Of a stretch of 54,672 nt of DNA, positions 1 through 8,385 are shown piece after piece. Source of the stretch: Clostridia bacterium (lineage in GTDB: Bacteria > Bacillota > Clostridia > Christensenellales > Aristaeellaceae); assembly GCA_017433405.1 (NCBI GenBank), contig JAFRHH010000067.1:1-54672 (forward strand), in the 5' to 3' direction. Position numbers and translations under genes: made by a program. The notes beneath the pieces were generated by a model, which saw only the letters and a list, made by a program, of their open reading frames with translations, had not been told where the DNA came from and did no database searches. The stretch's first letter is position 1. The number at the start of each line of letters is the position of its first letter.

Positions 1-499
1 CTGCGGCGTTCGAAAGGGCGAGGATGCCTGGGAGGGCAGCGCGGAGATGCCGCCGGTGCTGGGCGCGGAGGCGCTGCGGGCGGAGGGCCATGCCCTGACG
101 GCGGTCCGGATGGAGGGCATCCGCCACTTTATCGCGGAGGGTCCCCTTCCGAACCGGGAAGGGAGCGAAGCGCTGCTGCGGCGTTTGGCGGAGCACATTC
201 CCGAGGAAGCCGCGGGCCTTTTGCAGTGGACCCGGGAAAGGGGAGAGATGCGGCCGCTGGTGCTGGTAAAGGGCAGCGGCACGCTGGTCTGGGAGACAGC
301 CTGCGGCAGCGGCAGCGCCGCCGTCGGCGCCCTGGAGGCGCTGAGGCGCGGGGACGGGGAGACGGAGACCGCCGTCCTGCAGCCGGGAGGAGAGATCCGG
401 GCGCGGGTTCGGGTACGGGACGGCCGGCCGGAAACGGTGGTCATCTCCGGCCGGGTGAGGCTTTCGCCGGAAAAGATCCTGTTTGTGAAGCAAAAATGA
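1..499 (+). CDS. DapF-like epimerase/racemase, C-terminal part (cut by window start)
   Basis: The reading frame is open from base 2 with no stop and ends at TGA 497-499, so the N-terminal half lies outside the window. The segment WETACGSGSAAVGALEAL matches the second catalytic-cysteine loop of the diaminopimelate epimerase fold (ACGSG, usually ACGTG in DapF). That loop supplies one of the two cysteines of these cofactor-independent two-base racemases. The ACGSG form and a divergent tail also occur in DapF relatives such as the histidine racemase CntK, so the substrate cannot be fixed. The first cysteine and the N-terminal lobe are not visible. The fold is fairly certain; the substrate is open. 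Confidence 0.7.
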   Translation, partial: CGVRKGEDAWEGSAEMPPVLGAEALRAEGHALTAVRMEGIRHFIAEGPLPNREGSEALLRRLAEHIPEEAAGLLQWTRERGEMRPLVLVKGSGTLVWETACGSGSAAVGALEALRRGDGETETAVLQPGGEIRARVRVRDGRPETVVISGRVRLSPEKILFVKQK

Positions 500-632
500 A
501 AAATATTAAAAAAAGATTTCAGCCATATTGCATTCTTTGTTACAATATGCTACAATTAACGCAATCAGGAGAAGAAAAGCTGGCAAGCAGGACTCCCTGA
601 TAATAAAAAAACAGGAACAGGAGGAATTCTTC

Positions 633-1229
633 ATGATCAAAAAGCTCCTGGCAATGGCCGTCGCCCTCGCTCTTATGATGGTGATGTTCATTCCCACTTC
701 CCTGGCCGCCTTTGAAATGTGGGTCTACACGGCCAACGGCGGCGCGCTGAACGTCCGTTCCACGCCATCCACCGGGGATAACGTGATCGGGACGGTGAAA
801 TACGGATCGAACGTTGTGGTGGACTATCATCTTGGAAACGGCTGGACAGCTCTGATGTGGGGCTCCTACGGCACGGCCTATGTGCAGACCCGGTACCTGG
901 TGGATTATCAGCCCGGCCCGCGGCCTCAGCCCAGCGGCGGCGGCGGAAGCAGCAGCGGCAGCAGCGCCTCCGCGGAGGAAATGACGGCGATCAACGCGGA
1001 GTTCAAGGTCGCCCGGCGGGTAACCCCCTATACGGTGCAGACCATGGCGGCCCGCTCCACCGGTACGGTGAACATGCGGTGGGCGCCCCATAAGAAGGCG
1101 GAGCTGATCCGTTCCTACAAGTCCGGCGTGGATCTTGAGGTGATCGCCGAGCTGAAGGACTGGCGGCAGGTCAGGGATCCGGAAACCGGCGACGTCGGCT
1201 TCATCCGTCAGGACTTCCTGGAGCGGTAA
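633..1229 (+). CDS. secreted protein with two SH3-like domains
   Basis: The start is ATG 633 because AGGAGG lies at 619-624; an upstream in-frame ATG at 528 lacks a ribosome site. The 198-residue product has an N-terminal signal peptide (MIKKLLAMAVALALMMVMF, cleavage near LAAF). A bacterial SH3 domain follows at about residues 25-95, with the typical GGALNVRSTPSTGDNVIGTV strand pattern. Next come a Gly/Ser linker (GGGGSSSGSS) and a second SH3-like domain at about 135-198 (GTVNMRWAPHKKAELI). SH3b domains usually bind peptidoglycan or cell-surface ligands, so an extracellular wall-associated role is likely. No catalytic domain is present. It sits just before another small secreted protein on the same strand. 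Confidence 0.85.
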   Translation: MIKKLLAMAVALALMMVMFIPTSLAAFEMWVYTANGGALNVRSTPSTGDNVIGTVKYGSNVVVDYHLGNGWTALMWGSYGTAYVQTRYLVDYQPGPRPQPSGGGGSSSGSSASAEEMTAINAEFKVARRVTPYTVQTMAARSTGTVNMRWAPHKKAELIRSYKSGVDLEVIAELKDWRQVRDPETGDVGFIRQDFLER

Positions 1230-1262
1230 GCTTTCGGCAAAGCAAGACAAGGAGGAACAAAA

Positions 1263-1841
1263 ATGATGAAAAAATTGATTGCGCTGTTTCTGGCCCTGGC
1301 GCTGAGCCTGAGCTGCGCGGCGGTTCTGGCGGAAGCCACGACGGAGAAAATCGAACTGGGCAAGGTGGAGATGAACGGCGCCTTCGTGCTGAAGGGCACG
1401 ATTCCGGAAGGCTACACCTATCAGATCAACGAGCTGAACCCCGGCGTGAAACTGGACGCGAACCTGGTCAAGGAAGGCGATCCGGACGCTCCCTATATGA
1501 ACATCATGATCTACCTGGAGGACAGCTACGAACCCGGCACCAAGCTGAACGACGTGTCTGAGGAGGTCCTGAAGGAGATCGAGGACAGCTTCAAGATCGA
1601 CGCGGAAGTGAAGATTGACTACCTGGACACGGTCAACGGCACCAAGCTGATGAAGGTGACCGAGGTGGGCGACGATCCCGACTGGATCGCGATCTATACG
1701 ATCTTCGAGGGCTATGAAATCGAAATGACGATCAAGTTCGCCGAGGACGCCAAGAATCCGGTGCTGACGGACGATCAGGTCGAAAAGGCCGTCAAGTTCC
1801 TGGAGGACATGGACTTCGTCAAAGCGGAAGAAGTGAAATAA
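1263..1841 (+). CDS. small secreted protein of unknown function
   Basis: A 192-residue protein starts at ATGATG after the ribosome site AGGAGG at about 1250-1255. It has a clear signal peptide (MMKKLIALFLALALSLSCAA, Ala-rich cleavage site). The mature part is acidic and Lys/Glu-rich with alternating strand and helix character and no cysteines. It might be a periplasmic or wall-space binding protein, but I do not recognise the family. The gap from the SH3 protein is 33 bases and a strong terminator follows, so the two probably form one transcript. Confidence 0.75.
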   Translation: MMKKLIALFLALALSLSCAAVLAEATTEKIELGKVEMNGAFVLKGTIPEGYTYQINELNPGVKLDANLVKEGDPDAPYMNIMIYLEDSYEPGTKLNDVSEEVLKEIEDSFKIDAEVKIDYLDTVNGTKLMKVTEVGDDPDWIAIYTIFEGYEIEMTIKFAEDAKNPVLTDDQVEKAVKFLEDMDFVKAEEVK

Positions 1842-1897
1842 GCCGGGCGGGTGCGGCCGGAAAACCGCAGCCCGGACGAAACGAAGACAGCAGACGA

Positions 1898-1947
1898 AGG
1901 GCCGTAAGGCAGCGGATCGGAGGATCCCGCGCCTTACGGCCCTTTTT
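1898..1947 (+). terminator. intrinsic terminator
   Basis: Perfect 13-bp stem (1898-1910 with 1931-1943) followed by a T run. It closes the transcript of the two secreted proteins. Confidence 0.9.
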
Positions 1948-2092
1948 CTGTCTACGCCAGAGGCGCTATTCGATTCGAACCGTTCTCCGGCGCTCCCCCT
2001 GTTTCCTGCAGTATGATGATGATCCCTTATCCGGATTCCAATCACGCCTGCGTGTGACGCCCGCGGTGAGGGATCTTCCGCCGGGATTTCCC

Positions 2093-5000
2093 TCAGCGGA
2101 CGCCGAGCACCAGATGATGGCCGTCCGCGTTGCGGGTCCGGAGGGTCTGCAGCATCCGGAGGCCGGATTCGCCGTTCGGGGTCCGGTAGGCAAAGGAGAA
2201 GGTGAAGGGCGTTCCGTCCTGCGCGTACCGGAAGAGATGATCCCGGGTCAGCACGTTCCGGGCGGCCGCCTCCTCCTGGGGCACGATGCCCTCCAGCAGG
2301 ATCGTATCCAGACGGTCGAAGAAGCCGGCGCCGTCCGGCAGAATCCGCAGCTCTCCCTCCGGGCCGGAGGAAAACTCCAGATAGTCTCCCGTCAGCATAT
2401 CCACGTACTCAATCTTCGTAAAATCGTAGGTCAGGGATTTGGTAATGCTGGGGAAGGATTTGACGTTCCGCTCCCGGGGCAGGGGGCGGCTGTCGCCCCG
2501 CTCGACGAGGAACCGATCGAAGTCCTCCGGGGGAACGGGCTTTGAGAAGTAGTAGCCCTGAATCAGGTCGCAGCCCAGGGCCTTGAGCACCATCATCTGC
2601 TCCCGGGTTTCCACGCCCTCCGCCACCACGGGCACATGGAGATAGTCGGCGATATCGATAATCAGCTCGATCATCCGCACGTCCCGGGTTTCCCCGAAGG
2701 CGCTGCGGACAAAGGTCATATCCAGCTTCAGCACATCGATCGGCAGGGTCGTCAGCATGCCGAGGGAGGAATAGCCGGTGCCGAAGTCGTCCATCTCAAT
2801 CCGGAAGCCCAGATCGGATTCCCGCAGCTCCCGGGCCATGGAGATGATCCCGGAGGAATCCCCGGTGTAGGCGGATTCCGTTACCTCAAGGATCAGATCC
2901 TCCGCCGTCAGATGCCAGGTATTCAGGATGTTTCGGAAGATCCCCTTCAGATCCGGGGCGAGCATATCGATCCGGGAGACGTTGACGGAGACGGGAATAG
3001 CCGCGCCGAAGCGATCCTTCCAGGCGCGGATCCGGGCGGCGGCCTCCCGCCAGACAAAGGTATCCAGATCCAGGATCAGTCCGCTTTCCTCCAGCAGGGG
3101 GATGAACATGGCGGGGCTGATCATGCCGAGCTCCGGATGATCCCACCGGACCAGGGCTTCGGCGCTGGAGAGAACCGGATGATCGCCGCGGATATCGAAC
3201 TTCGGCTGATAGTATACCTTAAACCGGTTGTTTTCCAGGGAGGAGCGGAAATCGTTCAGCAGCCGGTCCCGGTAGAGGGAGCGCTGATGCAGGGCGTCGT
3301 CGTATTGCCCGATGGTCTGGACGTGGCTGCCGCGGACGGCGTCCGCCGCCATCTTCGCCCGGTCGAAGCGACGCTCCGTCTCCAGGGATTTATCCACGCA
3401 GGGATAGATTCCGAGACGGAGGCGAACCGGCGCGGCGCTGCCCTCCTCCCCGGACAGGCCTTCGGAGAGCTGGTTCAGCAGGGACTCATAGCTGTCCCGA
3501 TGGGGACAGTAGAGCAGGAAGGCGTCCGCTCCCCGGTGGCAGGCGATGCCGCCGATTTCCCTGGCGGCATGGCGCAGGTTCCAGCCCAGGCGGCGCAGGA
3601 CGCCGTCGCCGTATTCCTTGCCGCTGCGTTCGTTGATCATATGGAAGTGATTGACGTCCACATAGACCGCGTCCATGACCATGTCCGGATAATGCCGGTC
3701 ATAGATCTGGACATAGCGGAGGAAATAATCCATATTGTACAGGGTGGTCAGGCTGTCCCGCTCCGTGAACTGAATCAGCGCCCGGGTTTCGGACAGCTCG
3801 ATGCACTTGTTGATCCGGGCCCGGATGATTTCCCAGTCCGGATAGGGCTTGGACAGGAAGTCCATGGCGCCGAAGCGGAGGCACTCGACCTCGGCCTTCT
3901 GGTCCGCCGTCAGGACGATGACCGGAATCTTCCGCAGGTCCGGATCCGCGCTCAGGGAACGCAGCACCTCCAGCCCGTCCATCCGGGGCATCCGGAGATC
4001 CAGCAGCACCAGGGCGATATTCTCCCGCTGCTTCCCGATGAGATCCAGGGCTTCCACCCCGTCCTCGGCTTCGAGAACATCATAATCCTCCCGCAGCCCC
4101 TCCGCCAGCATCATCCGGTTGATGGCGACGTCGTCGGCGATCAGGATGGATTTGCGCAGATTCATGACGGAGGCGGGATCCATCGGAGGCTGCTCCAGGG
4201 TCGGATTCTGATCCCGGCTGACGGAGCCGAGGCCCTTGAGCAGCTGCTTTTCCTCATACATGAGCTCATCCGCCCGCTGGAAGACCGTATGGAAGCTCAT
4301 ATCCTCCTCCGGGTTAAACCCGGACAGGCCGCCGGAAACCACGACGCCCCCGGCGCTGATATTGGCGACGGACCGGTCGTGCAGCAGCTTCATCAGCAGG
4401 CTGCGGTTCTCGTAATCCCTGCCCGTCAGGATCGCGACGAACTCGTCGCCGCCTGTCCGGTAGACCGGGCTGTGGCTGAAAATCTCGCAGATCAGGGCGG
4501 AGGCGTTCTTAATATATTCGTCCCCGGCCTTGTGGCCCTGGGTATCGTTGATATACTTAAGCCCGTTCACGTCGCAGACGGCGACGGCGAATTCCGGCGG
4601 CTCCACGCCCCCCTCCCCGGCGATGGCGGCGTCCAGCTCCTTCTCCCGGACCAGATAGGCGTGCTTGCTCTTGACGCCGGTCATCGGATCGACGTTGGCC
4701 AGCGCTTCACTCTCCCGGGAGCGGTGATTCATATAGGACTGATTGGTCAGCATGATAAACAGGGCGAAGCCGAACATCCCCAGGGTGATCAGGATCGTTC
4801 CGACGTTCTCCTGCTCCAGATGCTTCAGCTGCTCCTCCACGTACCGCTCGTCCTGGATCCGCTGGTGCTCGGGAATCTCCGAGCTTTCATAATAAGCCTG
4901 AACGTTATGAACCATCCGGTCGTTGGCGGCGATCATCGACTGGCGCATCCAGATGACGGAAACCAGCAGCACCAGGGAGAGCAGCGCGATCCAGACCACC

Positions 5001-6415
5001 GTCGAGGTTCCGAAGCGGCGCTCCTGATCCCGGTGGATGATGGTGCGGAAGTAGATAAAGCCCAGCAGCGTCCATACGGCGAAGAGGAAATAGGTTTCCC
5101 GCTCCAGGGTGCCGTGGGAGATCAGGTTGGGGATCAGGATATACAGCCCGATGGCCAGCATGATCCCCAGGCTGACGAGGGCGATGATCCGCTCCGAACG
5201 ATTCTGGCGGAGGCGGGCGGTTTTCGCCGCGGCGGCGGAAACGAAGCCGTAAATCAGCACGGCGCCGATGGTCGTAACGTCGACGATCCAGCCGATCGCG
5301 ACGCGCCCGACGAAGGGAACGGCCAGGGAGACGGCGGCGATGAGGGCGATGGCCCGGGCGGGAATGCCCCGGCCGTTGAGCTCCCCGAACCGGGGCGGAA
5401 GCACCTTATCCTTTCCCAGGGCGTAGAACAGGCGGGAGAGCGCCATGGTCAGCCCGATCAGGCTGGAAAGCACCAGCGCCAGCAGGGACGCCATCAGCAG
5501 GAAGACACCGAAGCTTCCCAGGTAGTGGTTCGCGGCGTAGAAGGCCGGGAAGGCGGCCAGCCCCTGCTGGTTTTTCAGATCCCGGATGTATTCCAGCCAG
5601 GAGCCGTACTGCGCGGGATAGGCCGTTACGGACAGGAGCGTCACGAGCCCGTAGAGCAGCGTGATGACCGCGATGGCCATTACCAGACAGCGGAACAGGC
5701 AGGTGTTTTTGAATTTCAGCTCCTCGGCGCTGTGGGAGACGCTTTCAAAACCGACGAAGGCCCAGGGGGAGATAATGGCGATATCAAGGATCTGCTTGAG
5801 GGCGGAGGTATCCGGGGTGAAGGCGGGAGACAGCGATCCCTTCAGGCTCAGGAAGGAGCCCAGGAAGGCGGCGAGGATGCCGAGCACGAAAACCCCCACC
5901 AGCACCGTCATCAGCATCACCGGCCCTTTTTTGCTCCGGATACACAGAAGAGCGGTCATCAGGATGACGGCCATGGTCAGCAGGGTTTCCCCCAGATAGA
6001 CATCGTAGCCGAACAGGGTATACATCTTCCCGAACTCGAAGAAGGGGCCGACGAAATTCCGGAAGAACAGCGGAATCGAGGTGGCGTTGGCCCAGAGAAT
6101 CGCCAGATAGACCAGGGCCAGGAACCAGCCGGTCAGGAACCCGTGATCGTGGCTGAAGGACTCCCGGGCGTAGGTATAGGCGCCCCCGGCGTCCGGATAG
6201 ACCTGCATCAGATAGGCGTAGCTTCGGCTGATGAGAAGCATGATCAGCCCGCCGATCACCAGTCCGAGCACGCTGCCGAGGGGACCGGCTTCGGTAAGAT
6301 AGGTGTTGGCTGTCACCACCAGGGAACCCCAGCCGACGGCGGAACCCACCGCAAAGGCAAGGAACTGGGGCCTGGACAAAGAGGGAGCCAGCTTCCGGGA
6401 AGGATTGGAGGACAT
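2093..6415 (-). CDS. APC permease fused to GGDEF-REC-GGDEF*-EAL (cyclic-di-GMP signalling)
   Basis: The product is about 1440 residues. Residues ~12-460 form an amino-acid/polyamine/organocation permease of about 12 membrane helices. One more helix (~470-492), a ~45-residue outside loop and a final helix (~537-557) follow. GGDEF domain 1 (~575-735) has an intact GGDEF at ~655-659 and no RxxD inhibitory site. The receiver domain (~754-872) keeps acidic pair D761/D762, phospho-acceptor D806 (LLDLRMPRMDG), T836 and K856. GGDEF domain 2 is degenerate (HRGADAF). The EAL domain (~1050-1305) keeps EALVRW, EVTES, DDFGTGYSS and VAEGVE, so it should be active. A C-terminal ~120 residues is PAS-like. 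ATG 6415 is preferred (AGGTG five bases upstream) over GTG 6424. Known: GGDEF makes and EAL degrades cyclic-di-GMP. Inferred: substrate transport or binding controls turnover of the messenger. No REC-partner kinase is adjacent. Confidence 0.9.
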   Translation of the reverse strand: MSSNPSRKLAPSLSRPQFLAFAVGSAVGWGSLVVTANTYLTEAGPLGSVLGLVIGGLIMLLISRSYAYLMQVYPDAGGAYTYARESFSHDHGFLTGWFLALVYLAILWANATSIPLFFRNFVGPFFEFGKMYTLFGYDVYLGETLLTMAVILMTALLCIRSKKGPVMLMTVLVGVFVLGILAAFLGSFLSLKGSLSPAFTPDTSALKQILDIAIISPWAFVGFESVSHSAEELKFKNTCLFRCLVMAIAVITLLYGLVTLLSVTAYPAQYGSWLEYIRDLKNQQGLAAFPAFYAANHYLGSFGVFLLMASLLALVLSSLIGLTMALSRLFYALGKDKVLPPRFGELNGRGIPARAIALIAAVSLAVPFVGRVAIGWIVDVTTIGAVLIYGFVSAAAAKTARLRQNRSERIIALVSLGIMLAIGLYILIPNLISHGTLERETYFLFAVWTLLGFIYFRTIIHRDQERRFGTSTVVWIALLSLVLLVSVIWMRQSMIAANDRMVHNVQAYYESSEIPEHQRIQDERYVEEQLKHLEQENVGTILITLGMFGFALFIMLTNQSYMNHRSRESEALANVDPMTGVKSKHAYLVREKELDAAIAGEGGVEPPEFAVAVCDVNGLKYINDTQGHKAGDEYIKNASALICEIFSHSPVYRTGGDEFVAILTGRDYENRSLLMKLLHDRSVANISAGGVVVSGGLSGFNPEEDMSFHTVFQRADELMYEEKQLLKGLGSVSRDQNPTLEQPPMDPASVMNLRKSILIADDVAINRMMLAEGLREDYDVLEAEDGVEALDLIGKQRENIALVLLDLRMPRMDGLEVLRSLSADPDLRKIPVIVLTADQKAEVECLRFGAMDFLSKPYPDWEIIRARINKCIELSETRALIQFTERDSLTTLYNMDYFLRYVQIYDRHYPDMVMDAVYVDVNHFHMINERSGKEYGDGVLRRLGWNLRHAAREIGGIACHRGADAFLLYCPHRDSYESLLNQLSEGLSGEEGSAAPVRLRLGIYPCVDKSLETERRFDRAKMAADAVRGSHVQTIGQYDDALHQRSLYRDRLLNDFRSSLENNRFKVYYQPKFDIRGDHPVLSSAEALVRWDHPELGMISPAMFIPLLEESGLILDLDTFVWREAAARIRAWKDRFGAAIPVSVNVSRIDMLAPDLKGIFRNILNTWHLTAEDLILEVTESAYTGDSSGIISMARELRESDLGFRIEMDDFGTGYSSLGMLTTLPIDVLKLDMTFVRSAFGETRDVRMIELIIDIADYLHVPVVAEGVETREQMMVLKALGCDLIQGYYFSKPVPPEDFDRFLVERGDSRPLPRERNVKSFPSITKSLTYDFTKIEYVDMLTGDYLEFSSGPEGELRILPDGAGFFDRLDTILLEGIVPQEEAAARNVLTRDHLFRYAQDGTPFTFSFAYRTPNGESGLRMLQTLRTRNADGHHLVLGVR

Positions 6416-6438
6416 ACGTTTCACCTGACCTTGGCGTG

Positions 6439-6468
6439 ATTTTAGCGAATCAGAAGAATTATTTTCAA
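6439..6468 (-). promoter_or_regulatory. promoter of the permease/cyclic-di-GMP gene
   Basis: On the minus strand TTGAAA (6463-6468), an 18-base spacer and TAAAAT (6439-6444) lie just upstream of the gene. Confidence 0.55.
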
Positions 6469-6502
6469 ACAGCAGTATATCAAAAAAGAAGCGTCCTGTT
6501 CA

Positions 6503-6535
6503 AGATAAAAAAAGACCGCCGGAGAATTCTCCGGC
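6503..6535 (-). terminator. intrinsic terminator of the LysM miniprotein gene
   Basis: An 18-base perfect palindrome (6518-6535) is followed, on the minus strand, by a run of seven T. It lies 24 bases past the LysM gene. Confidence 0.85.
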
Positions 6536-6559
6536 AGCCTTCGCACCGCGAAAACGGGA

Positions 6560-6814
6560 TTACTTCTTGATCCAGAGCCACTCGCCGGTCCGGATCATGT
6601 TGGTCTTATGATCGATATGGGGATTCCAGTCCCGGATCTTCCGCCAGTCGCTGATGCCATACTGGTTGGCGATCCGGATCAGGGTATCGGTCGCGGTCAC
6701 CTTGTGCTGAATCCAGCCGGCCTTGTCCGCCCGCTTCGTAAAGGAAATCCGCCCGCCCGCGATATCGTTCAGCTCCTCGTCGTTCAGCTCGACACCCATC
6801 TTCTTTTCTTCCAT
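6560..6814 (-). CDS. LysM miniprotein with double-glycine leader
   Basis: An 84-residue protein starts at ATG 6814 behind GAGGAGG. Residues 8-21 read VELNDEELNDIAGG. This is the acidic, double-glycine leader seen in Nif11-type and other bacteriocin precursors, cut after GG by C39-peptidase ABC exporters. The remaining ~63 residues hold one LysM domain (about 36-84: IQHKVTATDTLIRIANQYGI, DWRKIRDWNPHI, GEWLWIKK). LysM domains bind N-acetylglucosamine in peptidoglycan or chitin. There is no Sec signal peptide. Inferred: a wall-binding peptide exported by a peptidase-containing ABC transporter encoded elsewhere. It has its own promoter and terminator. The alternative is a cytoplasmic LysM protein with a chance GG motif. 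Confidence 0.8.
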   Translation of the reverse strand: MEEKKMGVELNDEELNDIAGGRISFTKRADKAGWIQHKVTATDTLIRIANQYGISDWRKIRDWNPHIDHKTNMIRTGEWLWIKK

Positions 6815-6927
6815 GGTTCAGTTCCTCCTCTTACTATTTCTGAGTTTTTACCGTTCTTCCCGCAGCCTGTTTTCCCGGCTGCATCAGTTGATACGCAGCT
6901 TCCGCCGCGGTGGCAGCGAGTTGCTGA

Positions 6928-6957
6928 AATTTGTTTCAAAAAAGAAAGAAACAAATT
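6928..6957 (-). promoter_or_regulatory. 10-bp inverted repeat in LysM leader
   Basis: AATTTGTTTC (6928-6937) pairs with GAAACAAATT (6948-6957) across a 10-base loop. It lies just downstream of the predicted start of the LysM transcript and has no T run. It could be an operator or a leader hairpin. Confidence 0.5.
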
Positions 6958-6974
6958 CGTCACAACTTAGAAAT

Positions 6975-7003
6975 ATTTTATCATCAATTTGAAAGAAAAT
7001 CAA
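6975..7003 (-). promoter_or_regulatory. promoter of LysM miniprotein gene
   Basis: Minus strand: TTGATT (6998-7003), 17-base spacer, TAAAAT (6975-6980). It would give a leader of about 150 bases before the LysM start. Confidence 0.65.
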
Positions 7004-7242
7004 GCGTTTTTCAGCGGAAATCCCATCATCCGGCTGCCTGTCCCGGGCAGATGATCCGGCCCTTCGATCCGACCTTGAAAAAAAATCCGCACCGGCGATG
7101 ATCGGGGCTGAAATGAATCATTGGATGTATATGGTAATTATCCATTTTCCGGAAAGGATTTACAGGGATTTTATATCATTAATTGTAAGAAATTATATTG
7201 GAAAATATATACTATTTTGTAAAATTAATCTGACAAACTGAC

Positions 7243-7272
7243 TTGCGCTTTTTTTTCGGCCTCCCGTAAAAT
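7243..7272 (+). promoter_or_regulatory. promoter of rhodanese-HTH gene
   Basis: TTGCGC (7243-7248), 18-base spacer, TAAAAT (7267-7272), about 50 bases upstream of the start codon. Confidence 0.45.
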
Positions 7273-7324
7273 AAAAATACAAATTCAGAACAAAGAGAAA
7301 CGGCCAGAAATGAGGTGCAGCCAG

Positions 7325-8023
7325 ATGACGGAATTAAACCGAGGAATCATGAATTTTCGGAACACCCCGGGCGCCGTGCTCGTTGATCTTCGCGACAAGG
7401 AAGATTATGATCGTGGCCATATTCCCGGCGCGGTTCACAGCTCGCTGGGGAATATCCGGGAGGAAGTGATGCGGATCGCCCGCTTTTCCACCCCGATCTA
7501 TCTTTACTGCTATTCCGGAAACCGGAGCGTTCAGGCGGAATCCCTCCTGCGGAGCAAGGGATATGAAAAGGCGGAGGCGCTCGGGAGCGTCGGCGCCTAT
7601 AACGGGACGCTGGAGGGGCCCCGGATGTCGGTCAAGGAGCTGCGGGAGAAAATGGGGATGACCCAGGCCCAGTTTGCCGAAGCCATCGGAACCTGCAACG
7701 CGACGGTCGGACATTATGAAACCGGCCGGATGGAGCCCAGCCTCCGGATCATGGAAAAGATCCGGAAGACCTTCGGGGCGGAGATTCTGGTTTCCGGGAA
7801 GAGCGCCGATGCCTCCCGGGTGATCGAGCAGCGGGACGGGATGACGATCCGCGAGCTGCGGATGAGCCGGGGCCTGAGCCAGATGGATCTGGCCCGGATG
7901 CTCGGGTGCAGCCAGGGGCTGATCGGCCACTATGAGACGGGCCGGGTCAAGCCCAGCGCCAAAATGCTGAGGAGGATCCAGGATGTTTTCGGGGTCTCCG
8001 TCAGCGGTCAGTCGGCGGAATAA
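7325..8023 (+). CDS. rhodanese domain fused to two XRE-type HTH domains
   Basis: The start is placed at ATG 7325 because GAGGTG sits seven bases upstream; an in-frame ATG at 7310 is the alternative. Residues ~1-98 are a rhodanese domain with active-site loop CYSGNRS (Cys ~62), which in this family carries a persulfide. Two helix-turn-helix domains follow: ~101-155 (MGMTQAQFAEAIGTCNATVG) and ~173-230 (RGLSQMDLARMLGCSQGLIG). Both end in the same HYETGR motif, so the second is probably a duplication of the first. Inferred: a DNA-binding regulator that reads sulfane sulfur or redox state through the rhodanese cysteine. The next gene is a CxxC redox protein, which fits. Autoregulation from the AT-rich upstream region is possible. 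Confidence 0.85.
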   Translation: MTELNRGIMNFRNTPGAVLVDLRDKEDYDRGHIPGAVHSSLGNIREEVMRIARFSTPIYLYCYSGNRSVQAESLLRSKGYEKAEALGSVGAYNGTLEGPRMSVKELREKMGMTQAQFAEAIGTCNATVGHYETGRMEPSLRIMEKIRKTFGAEILVSGKSADASRVIEQRDGMTIRELRMSRGLSQMDLARMLGCSQGLIGHYETGRVKPSAKMLRRIQDVFGVSVSGQSAE

Positions 8024-8089
8024 AGGGTTTACTTTCCGGGGAAATGGGTGTATCATAGGCCCGCAACCATATGATGCAGGAGGTTTCCC

Positions 8090-8305
8090 ATGGAAAATAC
8101 CTATGTCAACGGAGAAACGCTGATTGGCGAAATCGTAAGCAAATATCCGGAATGCGTCGAGATCCTGCTGGGGATCGGGATGCACTGCCTGGGCTGCCCC
8201 GCTTCCCAGAGGGAATCGCTGGCGGAAGCATGCGCCGTGCACGGGTTTAACCCGCAGCAGGTGGCGGACGCCATCAATCGGAAGATTGCCGAAGCGAAGG
8301 CCTGA
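8090..8305 (+). CDS. DUF1858 redox-disulfide protein
   Basis: A 71-residue protein follows the ribosome site AGGAGG. It matches the DUF1858 family, also called hybrid-cluster-associated redox disulfide, in length and layout. The layout is an N-terminal helix (LIGEIVSKYPECVEILLGIG) and then the CxxC motif in MHCLGCPAS. Such proteins occur in anaerobes near hybrid-cluster or iron-sulfur genes and are thought to do thiol chemistry. It lies 66 bases after the rhodanese-HTH regulator and is closed by its own terminator, so a shared sulfur/redox role is plausible. Confidence 0.85.
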   Translation: MENTYVNGETLIGEIVSKYPECVEILLGIGMHCLGCPASQRESLAEACAVHGFNPQQVADAINRKIAEAKA

Positions 8306-8324
8306 GCCTGAGCCAGGACAAGCA

Positions 8325-8356
8325 AAAGCCGCAGTCGGGATGACTGCGGCTTTCAT
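8325..8356 (+). terminator. intrinsic terminator
   Basis: Perfect 12-bp stem (8325-8336 with 8342-8353) ending in TTT, directly after the DUF1858 gene. Confidence 0.85.
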
Positions 8357-8385
8357 TCCGGAAAAAATGAAAGGGAAGAGGCGGA

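Larger units (their letters stand above)
6815..7324. other. AT-rich divergent control region
   Basis: Five hundred bases without a gene separate the LysM gene (minus) from the rhodanese-HTH gene (plus). It holds a minus promoter (6975-7003), a hairpin (6928-6957), a plus promoter (7243-7272) and a very AT-rich stretch at 7120-7240. I see no other coding signal. Confidence 0.7.

Noticed and set aside
2636-6439. A 1267-codon open frame on the plus strand
   Set aside because: It lies opposite the permease/cyclic-di-GMP gene, is rich in Gln, His, Gly, Asp and Pro as expected for an antisense frame of GC-rich coding DNA, and has no recognisable domain.
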